Assembly (NCBI RefSeq): GCF_900111595.1
Contig: NZ_FOHN01000014.1
Location: 1-64,000, forward strand
Length of the DNA: 64,000 nucleotides
DNA from: [Clostridium] polysaccharolyticum
Lineage (GTDB): Bacteria; Bacillota; Clostridia; Lachnospirales; Lachnospiraceae
Direction of reading: 5' to 3'
In this document: positions 37,119-45,801 of the stretch, piece after piece
Numbering within the stretch: the first letter of the stretch is position 1
How the letters are laid out: each line of letters opens with the position of its first letter
Position numbers and translations under genes: made by a program
Notes under the pieces: generated by a model
What the model was told of the DNA's origin: nothing
Seen by the model: the letters and a program-made list of their open reading frames with translations, nothing else
Database searches by the model: none

Positions 37119-39464
37119 TTACACTATTTTTCCCAGTAACTGCAGTGCTTTATTTCCGTAAAACAAATAATTTAGAGAAAACCTGTCTACCTGCTCAATT
37201 CTTAGAAGGCTCATAACAACTGGAAATACAAAAAACAAAAACAAGAATAACATTGTTTTTATCGTACTCTTTGTAAAACGGCTTATCACATAATTTACCA
37301 TCAATAACAGTGAGTACCCAAGGAACCGTACAAGGAACAGTATGATACAATACTGAAGAATTGTACCTCCCGCCCCAAAACACTCCGCAAATTCCGGTAT
37401 GCTTTTTGCCTTTTGGAACAGACTATGGATTCCATAACTTCTGGATGCAAAAAAGAAATCTTGTGAATACACAACTGCCATTGTTATCACTAGTGTAAGT
37501 TCAGACATACCAAGCTTACAAACTGCTGTATAACGGCGTCCCCTTAACGAAACCTTATGCAGGCGGTTCATTCCTGTTTCATACTCATTGGCAAATATGC
37601 CTCCTAGACAGATAATGAGTGCTGCTGCACATAGGAATGCATTTTGCTTATCCCTTCTAACTCCTATATCACATAAGCCAAATACGCAATTCCATCCATC
37701 CTCATATACCAATGGATACTGTTCCTTTTTATGAATATTAATATACTCTAGTCTCGATTTTACTTTCTCAAACGCATTTTCTCCCTTTATTTTCAGCCTG
37801 AGCATTCCAACAAGTGCATTCATTACATCTTCCGCCATCTGCCCATTTTCATATTTGGCATACGCTGACTGTATCTGTTTATGAATGCTTTCAATCCTTT
37901 CTTCTTCTTGCTGAATATAAGCAAGCTTCTCCTCTGTCACTTCACCCTCTAATTTTTTCATATACATCTGGTAATAGTATTCCTCTTCATTCAAATAATA
38001 CGGCTGGTAAACTGTTATATAAGAAAGAGTGAACAATAGCAGCATAATAAGAACCAGTACCCTAGAACCATAAAATACTTTGAATATTTCATGTCTTAGA
38101 ACAGATACGTTCGCTTTTTTTCTTCTTTTTATCTTTCTATGGAAAGATATCGAATAATTGTGGTATACTCTTTCACACCTTCCATAGAGACTTAAACCTG
38201 CAGACAGCATAAAAAGAGCTAGTAAACATGCGGCTATATTACAAACAATGCACTTTCCTACAGGATGTCCCATTACATTAAAGTTCAGGTAATGCTTTGT
38301 CATCTGGGCTGCCTTACCATAGTAAATAAGATTAAGATATCTGAAAGGAGATAAAAAGGTATACTTCGGAATCATGTAAGCACAAAATCCAGACACAGCC
38401 CCACCTGTTCCAACGAAAATAAAAAAGGTTACATAATTTTCTGCCCATATTCCAATAAGATTATATATAAGCCCTATAACAAATAGTGCAAACATTTTTT
38501 GCAGTGCATAATAAACTAAATATTCTCCAATACTTACCTTCATAATGCATTGCTGAAATCCTACAATGGACTGTACTGGAGCTTGAAGCGGAATGCCCCC
38601 ACATACTTTCCATATAAAAACAAAATTTCCTCCCCAGTAAACAATTACAATGAACATGCAGGACAAAAGCATTACAACTGTTTTTGCTAAAAATATTCCA
38701 CCACGCCCATTCCAAGTAGAACGATACAATTTAGAAATACCATTTCTTTTATCTTCCAAAAAAAGCAGAATACTTACTACTCCTAACAGAATACATGGAC
38801 AGATATCAAGCCGGATGGCTCCTAAAATGCCAGCAAGGCCATTTGTACCTGAAAAAACCGGTTTTACAGATTCCATCCGTTTATAATCTTTGCTCATTTT
38901 TCTTAAGTTCTTTTTACTGAATTCACTTTGGTTTTCTGCAAATGATTTAATGGCAAAATTGTCCTTTACTTTCTCCTGAACGGAATCTAAATATTCTTGA
39001 TAACTTGCTATATATTTTATTTCTTCCAAAGTCTCCAAAAGAAAACCTGCTTCTTCTTCCGCAGAAGCTCCATATTCTAATCTGCTTCCAGATAAATACT
39101 CCTTTTTCACCTCTTCATACCAGGCATCCGAATATCCTTCCTGCTTTGCAATGTCCTGACTTCTGGCAAAGGAATATAACGCTTCCTCTTCCCTGCTTAA
39201 CTCGTCCCCATATACTTTCATTACCTGTTTCTTCACACACAGTTCTTTTGCATAATCAAGCCGTTCCTGCTCTGTTTTTCCAAAGTGTTCATAGTTCATT
39301 TTAAACTTTCGATAAGAATGATTGAACGCAGGATTGGAATGATACGAAAGCATCAAAATAATGAAATTTGCAAAAAAAAGCATTAACAGACTAATTCGGA
39401 ACAAATTGTTCTGCAGCAGTTTTCTCGCTTCGGCACGAATTATATTGCCCAACCTATACTTCAT
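37119..39464 (-). CDS. Large ABC-2 type transporter permease
   Basis: A 781-residue membrane protein made of two similar ABC-2-type halves, each opening with a basic stretch and a helix (IIRAEARKLLQNNLFRISLL near 8; LRHEIFKVFYGSRVLVLIML near 455) and a long Glu/Lys-rich extracellular or soluble loop that looks coiled-coil (about 60-200 and 485-560), followed by five or so helices. Such fused permeases pair with one ATPase. It begins 15 bases after the ATPase gene. Function could be export of, or protection against, a peptide, or surface-lipid handling; the sequence does not decide. It ends a three-gene operon. No clear terminator was seen before the LacI promoter region. Confidence 0.85.
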   Translation of the reverse strand: MKYRLGNIIRAEARKLLQNNLFRISLLMLFFANFIILMLSYHSNPAFNHSYRKFKMNYEHFGKTEQERLDYAKELCVKKQVMKVYGDELSREEEALYSFARSQDIAKQEGYSDAWYEEVKKEYLSGSRLEYGASAEEEAGFLLETLEEIKYIASYQEYLDSVQEKVKDNFAIKSFAENQSEFSKKNLRKMSKDYKRMESVKPVFSGTNGLAGILGAIRLDICPCILLGVVSILLFLEDKRNGISKLYRSTWNGRGGIFLAKTVVMLLSCMFIVIVYWGGNFVFIWKVCGGIPLQAPVQSIVGFQQCIMKVSIGEYLVYYALQKMFALFVIGLIYNLIGIWAENYVTFFIFVGTGGAVSGFCAYMIPKYTFLSPFRYLNLIYYGKAAQMTKHYLNFNVMGHPVGKCIVCNIAACLLALFMLSAGLSLYGRCERVYHNYSISFHRKIKRRKKANVSVLRHEIFKVFYGSRVLVLIMLLLFTLSYITVYQPYYLNEEEYYYQMYMKKLEGEVTEEKLAYIQQEEERIESIHKQIQSAYAKYENGQMAEDVMNALVGMLRLKIKGENAFEKVKSRLEYINIHKKEQYPLVYEDGWNCVFGLCDIGVRRDKQNAFLCAAALIICLGGIFANEYETGMNRLHKVSLRGRRYTAVCKLGMSELTLVITMAVVYSQDFFFASRSYGIHSLFQKAKSIPEFAECFGAGGTILQYCIILFLVRFLGYSLLLMVNYVISRFTKSTIKTMLFLFLFFVFPVVMSLLRIEQVDRFSLNYLFYGNKALQLLGKIV

Positions 39465-39479
39465 TCTTTTCTCCCTATT

Positions 39480-40361
39480 TTAACCTATTTCATCTTGAAA
39501 CTCATATAGATAACAATCTTCAATGCTTGCAGTTACCATATTATGCAAAAAACCAGCTGGCACTTCTTCACATATTGCCCGAACCTTAATGAAATTCTCT
39601 TCCCGCACTATATTCGTAACCAGATACTTTTTGGAAAGCATTCCAACTTCTTCTTCCTTACAGCTGATTTCAAATACTTTATCCTGAAGTCTCGAAATGA
39701 TACCTTTTGGAGTTGACTTGCAAATTAAATCGCCTTTTTTTAACAAGATGATTTCTTTGGCTATGTATTCAATATCCTGTACTACATGTGTTGCTATTAT
39801 AACAATTTTATCCTTCGCTATTTCAGAAATAAGATTACGGATCCGGATCCGTTCTTTCGGATCCAATCCTGCTGTTGGCTCATCCAATACTAACACTGCC
39901 GGTTCGTCCAAAACTGCCTGAGCAATCAGAAGCCGCTGCTTCATTCCACCGGAATAACTGCCAATTTTATTTTCTAAGTATTGGTCTAAATTTACTTTTT
40001 TCGCAATTGACTGAATTCTTTCTGCCGCTGTTTTGGCATCCATTCCTTTCAAAGCTGCCATGTAAGACAGAAAACGGTATCCTGTAAAATATTCATACAT
40101 ACACTGCTGCTGTGGCATATATCCAATGCATTTCCGATAAGCTTTGCCTAATTTATTGATTTCCTGTCCATTGAATATTATCTGCCCTTCGTCTGGCTCC
40201 ATATCATTTACAAGAATATTCATCAAGGTTGTTTTTCCTGCACCATTTGGACCTAGTAATCCATAAATGCCATTGCACAAAGTCATTGATACTTTATTTA
40301 AAGCAACCGTTTTCCCATATCGCTTTGTTATGTTACTGATTTTTAACTCCACTAATTTCAC
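39480..40361 (-). CDS. ABC transporter ATP-binding protein
   Basis: A 293-residue ATPase subunit. Walker A GPNGAGKTT (about 36-44), Q-loop in YMPQQQ, signature YSGGMKQR, Walker B LVLDEPTAGLD and the switch His in ATHVV are all present, so it is active. The last 70 residues form the extra C-terminal domain typical of ABC-2 exporter ATPases. It is tightly linked: six bases after the beta-propeller-like gene and 15 before the permease gene. Confidence 0.95.
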   Translation of the reverse strand: MKLVELKISNITKRYGKTVALNKVSMTLCNGIYGLLGPNGAGKTTLMNILVNDMEPDEGQIIFNGQEINKLGKAYRKCIGYMPQQQCMYEYFTGYRFLSYMAALKGMDAKTAAERIQSIAKKVNLDQYLENKIGSYSGGMKQRLLIAQAVLDEPAVLVLDEPTAGLDPKERIRIRNLISEIAKDKIVIIATHVVQDIEYIAKEIILLKKGDLICKSTPKGIISRLQDKVFEISCKEEEVGMLSKKYLVTNIVREENFIKVRAICEEVPAGFLHNMVTASIEDCYLYEFQDEIG

Positions 40362-40367
40362 CCTAAC

Positions 40368-41603
40368 TTAATTTTTTACTGGTGTATATTGTACTCCTTG
40401 AAAATTCCCACCTTCAAAGGGTTCAAATGCTGTCAAAAACTCATCCATTGTAATGACTTTTGGAACAAATCTGCTTTTGGTATAGGTATCTCCTTTTTTC
40501 AGGTCGGAATAGTCCCCATCATCTAATGCAACCATTTTGCCATCACTAGAAAATGCTGAAACACGCAACATGTCCTTACTCGTTTTCCGGTAACACATAT
40601 CTTGTTTTACATCATACAAAACATTGGATGTGTCATTATATATGAAAAAAATATTTTCGAACAAAGCAGCATAGCCATGTTCCCCATACTTTATAAGTTC
40701 TTCTTTTTTTCCTCCATCTGCAGGATATCGCTCCAATATCATATCATCCTCTTTCGTCGTATAATCTATTCTTGTGCAGTATAGATAATCATGATAGATA
40801 CAGCCTTTTGCCACAAATGAGCTTTTATCAAGCTGTGTAAAGCACTTCTCCATTTTTTTACTCTTTAAATCGTAACATAAAAATTCACTTCGGAAAAACT
40901 TTGGCAAGTAGTCTTCCGCGTCTCTATCTTCTTGATCTCCATCATAATATCTATACAGACAATATATTTTGTCTCTGTTATCGCTAGGACATATTTGTAA
41001 CGATCCATTACGCTGTTCACCCGTTTGTCTATATTCATAAAGTATTTTTTCTTTTTTCGTTTTTAAGTCAAACACCCGTAAAGAGTTTATACTTTTCAAA
41101 GATCCGTTCCATTCTTCCTCATGGTCCTCATTCTTTAGAATATCATTAAAAAAAGTATAGTATAGCTTGCCATTATATACATACATGGATTCTACGCCAC
41201 CTGTTGGAAACTCATATAGTTTTTTTCGATTATTTCCATCACAGTCACACTGATATAACGTATTTTTCGGGATTCCATTTTTTGCTGCATCAAAATCTGC
41301 CGAGATGCAATAAAAGGTATTATTATAAAACAGAATTCCTACGGGCTGCTTATAATAAGCGTCTCCATCGTTACTTCCTAACTTAATCTTCCTTTTTGAC
41401 TCCATATCATAATATTGAGCGATCTCATCCTGAACATAGTACAGGCCATCCTTTGCAAGATAAAAATTGGACTCTGGATTATATGCATATTCGGTACTGG
41501 AAAACTGGATTTCCTTGTCCTTATGCTGTACATATCCAAACACAACTCCTGCTATGACAAGCAGAACCATTGCCAAAAGTATCCCTATTCCTTTTTTATT
41601 CAT
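40368..41603 (-). CDS. Membrane-anchored beta-propeller-like protein
   Basis: A 411-residue protein with one N-terminal hydrophobic anchor (about 5-24; no lipobox Cys) and an outward-facing domain of repeated strands. Units such as KDGLYYVQDEIAQYYDMESK, NNTFYCISADFDAAKNG, NGKLYYTFFNDI, HDYLYCTRIDYTTKEDD and FENIFFIYNDTSNVLYDV recur about every 45 residues, each with a Tyr-Tyr/Cys motif, as in DUF5050-like six- or seven-bladed propellers. It is the first gene of the ABC operon, six bases before the ATPase, so it likely acts with the exporter as a sensor or accessory surface subunit. ATG at 41603 with GGAAG in front. Confidence 0.75.
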   Translation of the reverse strand: MNKKGIGILLAMVLLVIAGVVFGYVQHKDKEIQFSSTEYAYNPESNFYLAKDGLYYVQDEIAQYYDMESKRKIKLGSNDGDAYYKQPVGILFYNNTFYCISADFDAAKNGIPKNTLYQCDCDGNNRKKLYEFPTGGVESMYVYNGKLYYTFFNDILKNEDHEEEWNGSLKSINSLRVFDLKTKKEKILYEYRQTGEQRNGSLQICPSDNRDKIYCLYRYYDGDQEDRDAEDYLPKFFRSEFLCYDLKSKKMEKCFTQLDKSSFVAKGCIYHDYLYCTRIDYTTKEDDMILERYPADGGKKEELIKYGEHGYAALFENIFFIYNDTSNVLYDVKQDMCYRKTSKDMLRVSAFSSDGKMVALDDGDYSDLKKGDTYTKSRFVPKVITMDEFLTAFEPFEGGNFQGVQYTPVKN

Positions 41604-41735
41604 ACTGCTTCCTTTCGTGTAACTAGTCTTCGTTATTGCCCTTATCTGATATAGAGTGCTAAGAAATCTGAAATCTACTCTATCTTACAGCCTTCTTCAG
41701 CACCCTAATCCTACCAGACCAATGATAAGCATGTC

Positions 41736-42125
41736 CTACTTATACGTTATATTTGCAAACCCATATGCAGAATCTGATAACCCTCCTGTCTTTTTTGCTA
41801 TCACCATTTCCCCTGCTCTCTTATAAAGATAGGCACTACCAGCATAGGAAAAGTTATATGGATCAAAACCAACTCCCAAATATGGTGAACAATAACGGGA
41901 AGTCTTAAAATCATTATACGCAGTTCTTCCTTTTACATATAAATGCATGGTTCCAAGTTCGAGACCAAAGTGTTCATATGCATAAACGGTAATTCCACTC
42001 ATTCCATTAGAACAATACACACCTGTTTCTGCTACCTCTGCATTAACAGATACTGCCTGGCTCAACGTGCTTACCCCCAGAACTGCCGATAGAGCTGATA
42101 CTGCAATTATTTTTTTCAAATTCAT
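41736..42125 (-). CDS. Small secreted protein, bacteriocin-like candidate
   Basis: A 129-residue pre-protein. A clear signal peptide (MNLKKIIAVSALSAVLGVST..., cleavage near VNA-E at about 29) leaves a mature chain of about 100 residues, rich in Tyr, Gly and Ser with two Cys (C38, C79) that could form a disulfide. No family is recognised with confidence. The setting, a small secreted protein 133 bases upstream of an accessory-ATPase-fused permease operon, recalls lactococcin-972-type loci, but the sequence does not clearly match that family. It has its own strong promoter (42162-42190) and GGAGG seven bases before ATG 42123-42125. Confidence 0.75.
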   Translation of the reverse strand: MNLKKIIAVSALSAVLGVSTLSQAVSVNAEVAETGVYCSNGMSGITVYAYEHFGLELGTMHLYVKGRTAYNDFKTSRYCSPYLGVGFDPYNFSYAGSAYLYKRAGEMVIAKKTGGLSDSAYGFANITYK

Positions 42126-42161
42126 CCTTCATCCTCCTATATGTATAAAATTCACGTTTCT

Positions 42162-42190
42162 ATTCTATCGTCTTTTTTTTAACAAGTCAA
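42162..42190 (-). promoter_or_regulatory. Promoter of the small secreted protein
   Basis: TTGACT (42185-42190, minus), 17-base spacer, TAGAAT (42162-42167); ATG 37 bases downstream of the -10. Confidence 0.65.
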
Positions 42191-42271
42191 CCATTCTATT
42201 GTTAAATTTTCCATTTTTAGTAACACAAATTTGCACAAACCCATTCCAGACATAATATAATAAAGTAAAAC

Positions 42272-42562
42272 TTATCTTCTTTTTTGGATTACTGCTAGAA
42301 TAACTCCAAAAACCAGTAGCACAACTGCCAAAATAACGAATCCAAATGCAAGGAATGTCTGGCTTATATAAGTAAGTCCTGGCATAGGCCCTTTTCCAGG
42401 CAGATTATTATAATAAACTGCAATCCAAACATTTCCTATGCTGCTTATAGCCCCTGCTGCCAAATTGATAATCCCCTTATTCTTCTTTTGGAACGGAAGC
42501 AGAAAACAAATTAGCTGTGCAATCCAAAGTACCGCTCCTAGCCATATTATATACTTTTCCAT
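42272..42562 (-). CDS. Small three-helix membrane protein
   Basis: A 96-residue protein with three hydrophobic segments (about 4-22, 33-50 and 66-90) and a basic C-terminus (IQKRR). The loop NLPGKGPMPGLT separates helices two and three. ATG 42560-42562 with GGAGAG upstream (minus strand AGAGATGG). I recognise no family. It lies 146 bases upstream of the small secreted protein gene in the same direction; if that protein is a bacteriocin, this could be an immunity protein, though nothing in the sequence proves it. Confidence 0.65.
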   Translation of the reverse strand: MEKYIIWLGAVLWIAQLICFLLPFQKKNKGIINLAAGAISSIGNVWIAVYYNNLPGKGPMPGLTYISQTFLAFGFVILAVVLLVFGVILAVIQKRR

Positions 42563-42685
42563 ACCATCTCTCCTATCTCTTTTTCCTAAAGTGCCTTAAC
42601 CAAGTCATCTCTTCTAACGCAACCGTTACAGCAATCATTCTTTTACTAAAATACAGGTTTCTTATGCCTCCCTATTTTGCTTTCA

Positions 42686-43372
42686 TCATATCATGAAATC
42701 CTTTTTTTGTTCAATTTCACAAACTGTCAGAACTCCATCTTTCACATAAAACCGTACATCAAAACCAGCAAATGTGATACCATATTTCCGTTCAGGATCC
42801 TTATGATAAGCTGGACGAGGATCCTGTTCTAACACACCGATTACGGCTTTGTGCTTCTCTATTGGAATCTGTGCTAATAAATCTGCTGGGAAAACGACCT
42901 TCAATCCATAATCCTTTACCTGGCTGCCAAATCCACCAGTCGCTTCTGGATGACAGTCTACATAAGGAAGATATGGCTTAATGTCTAAAATAGGAGTCCG
43001 ATCCATTAAATCAATTCCAGAAACCGTAATAACTGGTCCTGATTTTTCCTCCCACTCAACTGCTTCTAATTTCACACAAGACAGTCCGATATGATTAGGA
43101 CGAAATGGAGATCTTGTGGCAAACACACCCATTCTTGTATTTCCCCCTAACCTTGGCGGCTTTACGGAAATAGGAGCCGTTTTCTCCATATTCTCAGAAA
43201 ACTGCCACAACAGCCAGATATGAGAGTATCCGTCAAGACCACGAAAAGCATCCATATTATGATACTGTGGTTCAAAATATATCTTTCCTTTTAATTCTTC
43301 TACAAGTCCACTTTGCCTTGGAATTCCAAACTTCGCTGGAAAATCCGTTCGTATGGTTCCTATTTTATTCAT
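42686..43372 (-). CDS. trmO: tRNA m6t6A37 methyltransferase TrmO (TsaA family)
   Basis: A 228-residue protein. Start at ATG 43370-43372 with AGGTG six bases upstream; a GTG three codons earlier is the alternative. It belongs to the TsaA/TrmO family, which N-methylates t6A37 in tRNA-Thr using AdoMet. Visible marks: IGTIRTDFPAKFGIPRQSGL at the start, GLDGYSHIWLLWQF, the catalytic loop GVFATRSPFRPNHIGLSCV, and DIKPYLPYVDCHPEA. Length matches bacterial TrmO with its C-terminal extension. It is the last gene of a four-gene operon (18 bases after the U32 gene). Confidence 0.93.
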   Translation of the reverse strand: MNKIGTIRTDFPAKFGIPRQSGLVEELKGKIYFEPQYHNMDAFRGLDGYSHIWLLWQFSENMEKTAPISVKPPRLGGNTRMGVFATRSPFRPNHIGLSCVKLEAVEWEEKSGPVITVSGIDLMDRTPILDIKPYLPYVDCHPEATGGFGSQVKDYGLKVVFPADLLAQIPIEKHKAVIGVLEQDPRPAYHKDPERKYGITFAGFDVRFYVKDGVLTVCEIEQKKDFMI

Positions 43373-43390
43373 ATCGTTCACCTAACCACT

Positions 43391-44356
43391 TCATTTTTCT
43401 CTATAATAACAGGTTTCCATGCATTTTCCAACAAAGAGCTTCTCTTTCACAAGCCTTTTGTATTCCTCTACTGATTCTGTTTCATCTGCTAGTAAAAGTG
43501 CCCGCTTCATCTGTCTAATGTCCTCTGCCATATACGCAGTATGATTGCCTCTTCCGACTACCTTAAGATGAGTTACTCCTATTTCCTTCAATTCTTTCAA
43601 AGCACAAAGACCACACCCTGTCTGTCCTGTTACATATCCTTCTTCGCAGGCTTCCTCTTTATTTTCTGTAACAGTCAGATCCTTACACATGGACAAATGA
43701 CTTTTCCCTGCCTTTAAATCACCAAGCACATATGGCACTTTACATAAATGCGTCAGCTCGTCACAATGAAGAGAATTACAGAATGCACCTGTAAAATGAC
43801 AATATTCATTTAATGCAAATGCCTCAAACTCCAGACCATTTCTTTTATTGGCATCCATACAACGCTTCATATCCTCTACTGTATTTTTCCGGTGAAAGAT
43901 GATTCTTTGTATGTCAAATTTCTGAAAGAATTCTATCATAGGGCGATTTACTTCTGCGGTCTCTCCACTTAAATGAATCTTACATGGAATCCCTATGGTC
44001 CGAATATACAGAAGAAGTCCTGGATCAGACACAATGAACACGTCAAACCCACACTCGATACATTCCCTCATAATCTGCCCTATTAACGGATACTGTTCTG
44101 GCATATAGCACAAGGAATTAAAAGTAATTTTAACAGGAACCCCATAATACTCTGCCATCTTTCTAAGAATCTCCAGATCCCCTCTTGTCCCAATCTGTAC
44201 ATTGTAAAATAAAACTTCACGACGGTTAAGAGGAGAAAGAACACCGTATTTTTCATTCCATGAAAAGGGAACATAGCCACAGAAAAACTCATCTGCCCCT
44301 GCCTTTGCTAACAGAGGATAATCTTCCACAGAACCCAGTCCTGACACAATTTTCAT
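43391..44356 (-). CDS. U32 family protein with cysteine cluster
   Basis: A 321-residue protein of the peptidase U32 family (TIM-barrel). Start MKIVSGLGSV (ATG 44354-44356) follows GGGAGG. The barrel opens with SGLGSVEDYPLLAKAGADEF, as U32 proteins do. Cysteines in CHFTGAFCNSLHCD (about 196-209), HLC, SMC and TGCGLC are spaced like the iron-sulfur ligands of UbiU, UbiV and RlhA. Characterised U32 proteins hydroxylate RNA or ubiquinone precursors and are not proteases. It lies 16 bases after a gene whose product looks like a second U32 barrel and 18 before trmO. A role in tRNA or rRNA modification is plausible but unproven. Confidence 0.8.
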   Translation of the reverse strand: MKIVSGLGSVEDYPLLAKAGADEFFCGYVPFSWNEKYGVLSPLNRREVLFYNVQIGTRGDLEILRKMAEYYGVPVKITFNSLCYMPEQYPLIGQIMRECIECGFDVFIVSDPGLLLYIRTIGIPCKIHLSGETAEVNRPMIEFFQKFDIQRIIFHRKNTVEDMKRCMDANKRNGLEFEAFALNEYCHFTGAFCNSLHCDELTHLCKVPYVLGDLKAGKSHLSMCKDLTVTENKEEACEEGYVTGQTGCGLCALKELKEIGVTHLKVVGRGNHTAYMAEDIRQMKRALLLADETESVEEYKRLVKEKLFVGKCMETCYYREK

Positions 44357-44372
44357 ATAATTCCTCCCATTT

Positions 44373-45779
44373 TTACAGTAAGGTAAGTACCAGACGGTCA
44401 ATCCCTTGTTTTAAGTATGCATTGACCATAGCAGGATCCGAAAGAATGGTCTTTTCCAATCCAAACAGGGAATTATACCGCCCCACCATAGAAAGATGCT
44501 TTGGATACAGAAATACTTTTTCTTCACAATAACCTGGACAGTTTCTCGGCAGTTTCTGATTGCCTCGATCTCCTGTGGTACAAAAGGCATATAACGTACA
44601 AAACTGAGATGTATTGGTCTGGTAATAGGGTAAATGAAGACTGTGGTTTCCTCTAGGTATCTCCATAACTTTGACAGCCCCATTTTCCATATAGGGCTCC
44701 ACTGCTTCGTACTCATATCTGGCAATCTTCCAAATATCATGCAAGTAATTTTGGTATAATTCACCGTTTACATTATTTTTCTGTAAGTTATCCACATGTT
44801 GCTTTGTGCCAAGTTTATAACCGTAACGAGGATCTTTTCGATATTTATTTAACAATATTCCTAGATTTAACTGTACGAATTCCTCTCCCTTTGTGGCAAA
44901 AAGCAGTTCCCGAAACATGTTCACCATTCCCCAGTCATTAACTGCTACTTCAATAGGCTTCTGTCTTTTCTGGCACCACAGGACGATTTCCTGCAAAAGC
45001 TCCCTTGTTTCTTCTACAAGTTCATCTCTAAGATAAGTAAAGACTAATGTAATCTCTAAGTTTTCACTTAATGCTTTGTCCATAAGTACCACCCACTGGT
45101 TTCTTTCTGGCAACAGGTTATGACAGAACTGGCTGCCGATATACAGACGCTTTACTGGCTGTTTAAAAAGGGGATGGTCCTGTAAATAATTTTCCTCCAG
45201 ACGCTCTCTTTGAAACACTGCAATTCCTTTTTCCAGATACTCTTTATAATGTTTTGGAGTATCTAAGGAAAATGCAAGCTGGTAAGACTTTTCCAAAACA
45301 TTCTCTCCTATTGGGCCCTGTCCTCCAAAGCATTCTGCAGTATCCGAAAACCAGTCCTTTTTCTGTCTGGCAAATGTCTCGTAAAACACTTCATCTTCTT
45401 TTCTTGGGTACTCCACCAGTTCTTCTGACAGATATCCGTCATCTCCTGTTAATTTAAGGGAAATATATCTGCCATACATGGCTACAAGGCTTTTGACATT
45501 TTCCACATACGATTCTTTCCTAGTACAGACAGTATAAGTAATAAAAAACGGTTCTTCTGTTTTTGCTGTTTCCACTTGAAATTCTTCCAAAACCACAGAA
45601 AGGTAACTGCTTTGCTCAAACTGCAGAAAATGCAACGTAATTGTCTCTATAGCATCCAATGGATTGGCCACACGAAACGAAAATCCTTCATAAGCAAGTT
45701 CTACAATACGGACTTCCCTGTCTTGAACAAAACAAGTTACCAGACTAGAAGGCAGGAATTCCACACCATGTAACTTCAT
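44373..45779 (-). CDS. PilZ-like plus U32-like protein
   Basis: A 468-residue cytoplasmic protein; ATG 45777-45779 is preceded by GGAG seven bases upstream. The first 120 residues look PilZ-like (a D/E-x-R-x-V-x-L-A-x-E-G-F-S-F-R-V pattern: REVRIVELAYEGFSFRV), though the RxxxR motif that binds c-di-GMP is not clear. The C-terminal 270 residues resemble a U32 barrel: RLYIGSQFCHNLLPE, IEVAVNDWGMVNMFRELL and LNLGILLNKYRKDPRYGY match the VNDWG and NxxxKDPR blocks of UbiV-like proteins, and FCTLYAFC plus NCPGYC supply candidate cluster cysteines. It directly precedes the U32 gene, so the two may work as a pair like UbiU-UbiV. Assignments are by eye. Confidence 0.5.
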   Translation of the reverse strand: MKLHGVEFLPSSLVTCFVQDREVRIVELAYEGFSFRVANPLDAIETITLHFLQFEQSSYLSVVLEEFQVETAKTEEPFFITYTVCTRKESYVENVKSLVAMYGRYISLKLTGDDGYLSEELVEYPRKEDEVFYETFARQKKDWFSDTAECFGGQGPIGENVLEKSYQLAFSLDTPKHYKEYLEKGIAVFQRERLEENYLQDHPLFKQPVKRLYIGSQFCHNLLPERNQWVVLMDKALSENLEITLVFTYLRDELVEETRELLQEIVLWCQKRQKPIEVAVNDWGMVNMFRELLFATKGEEFVQLNLGILLNKYRKDPRYGYKLGTKQHVDNLQKNNVNGELYQNYLHDIWKIARYEYEAVEPYMENGAVKVMEIPRGNHSLHLPYYQTNTSQFCTLYAFCTTGDRGNQKLPRNCPGYCEEKVFLYPKHLSMVGRYNSLFGLEKTILSDPAMVNAYLKQGIDRLVLTLL

Positions 45780-45801
45780 ATTTTTACTCCATTTATGCAA
45801 T

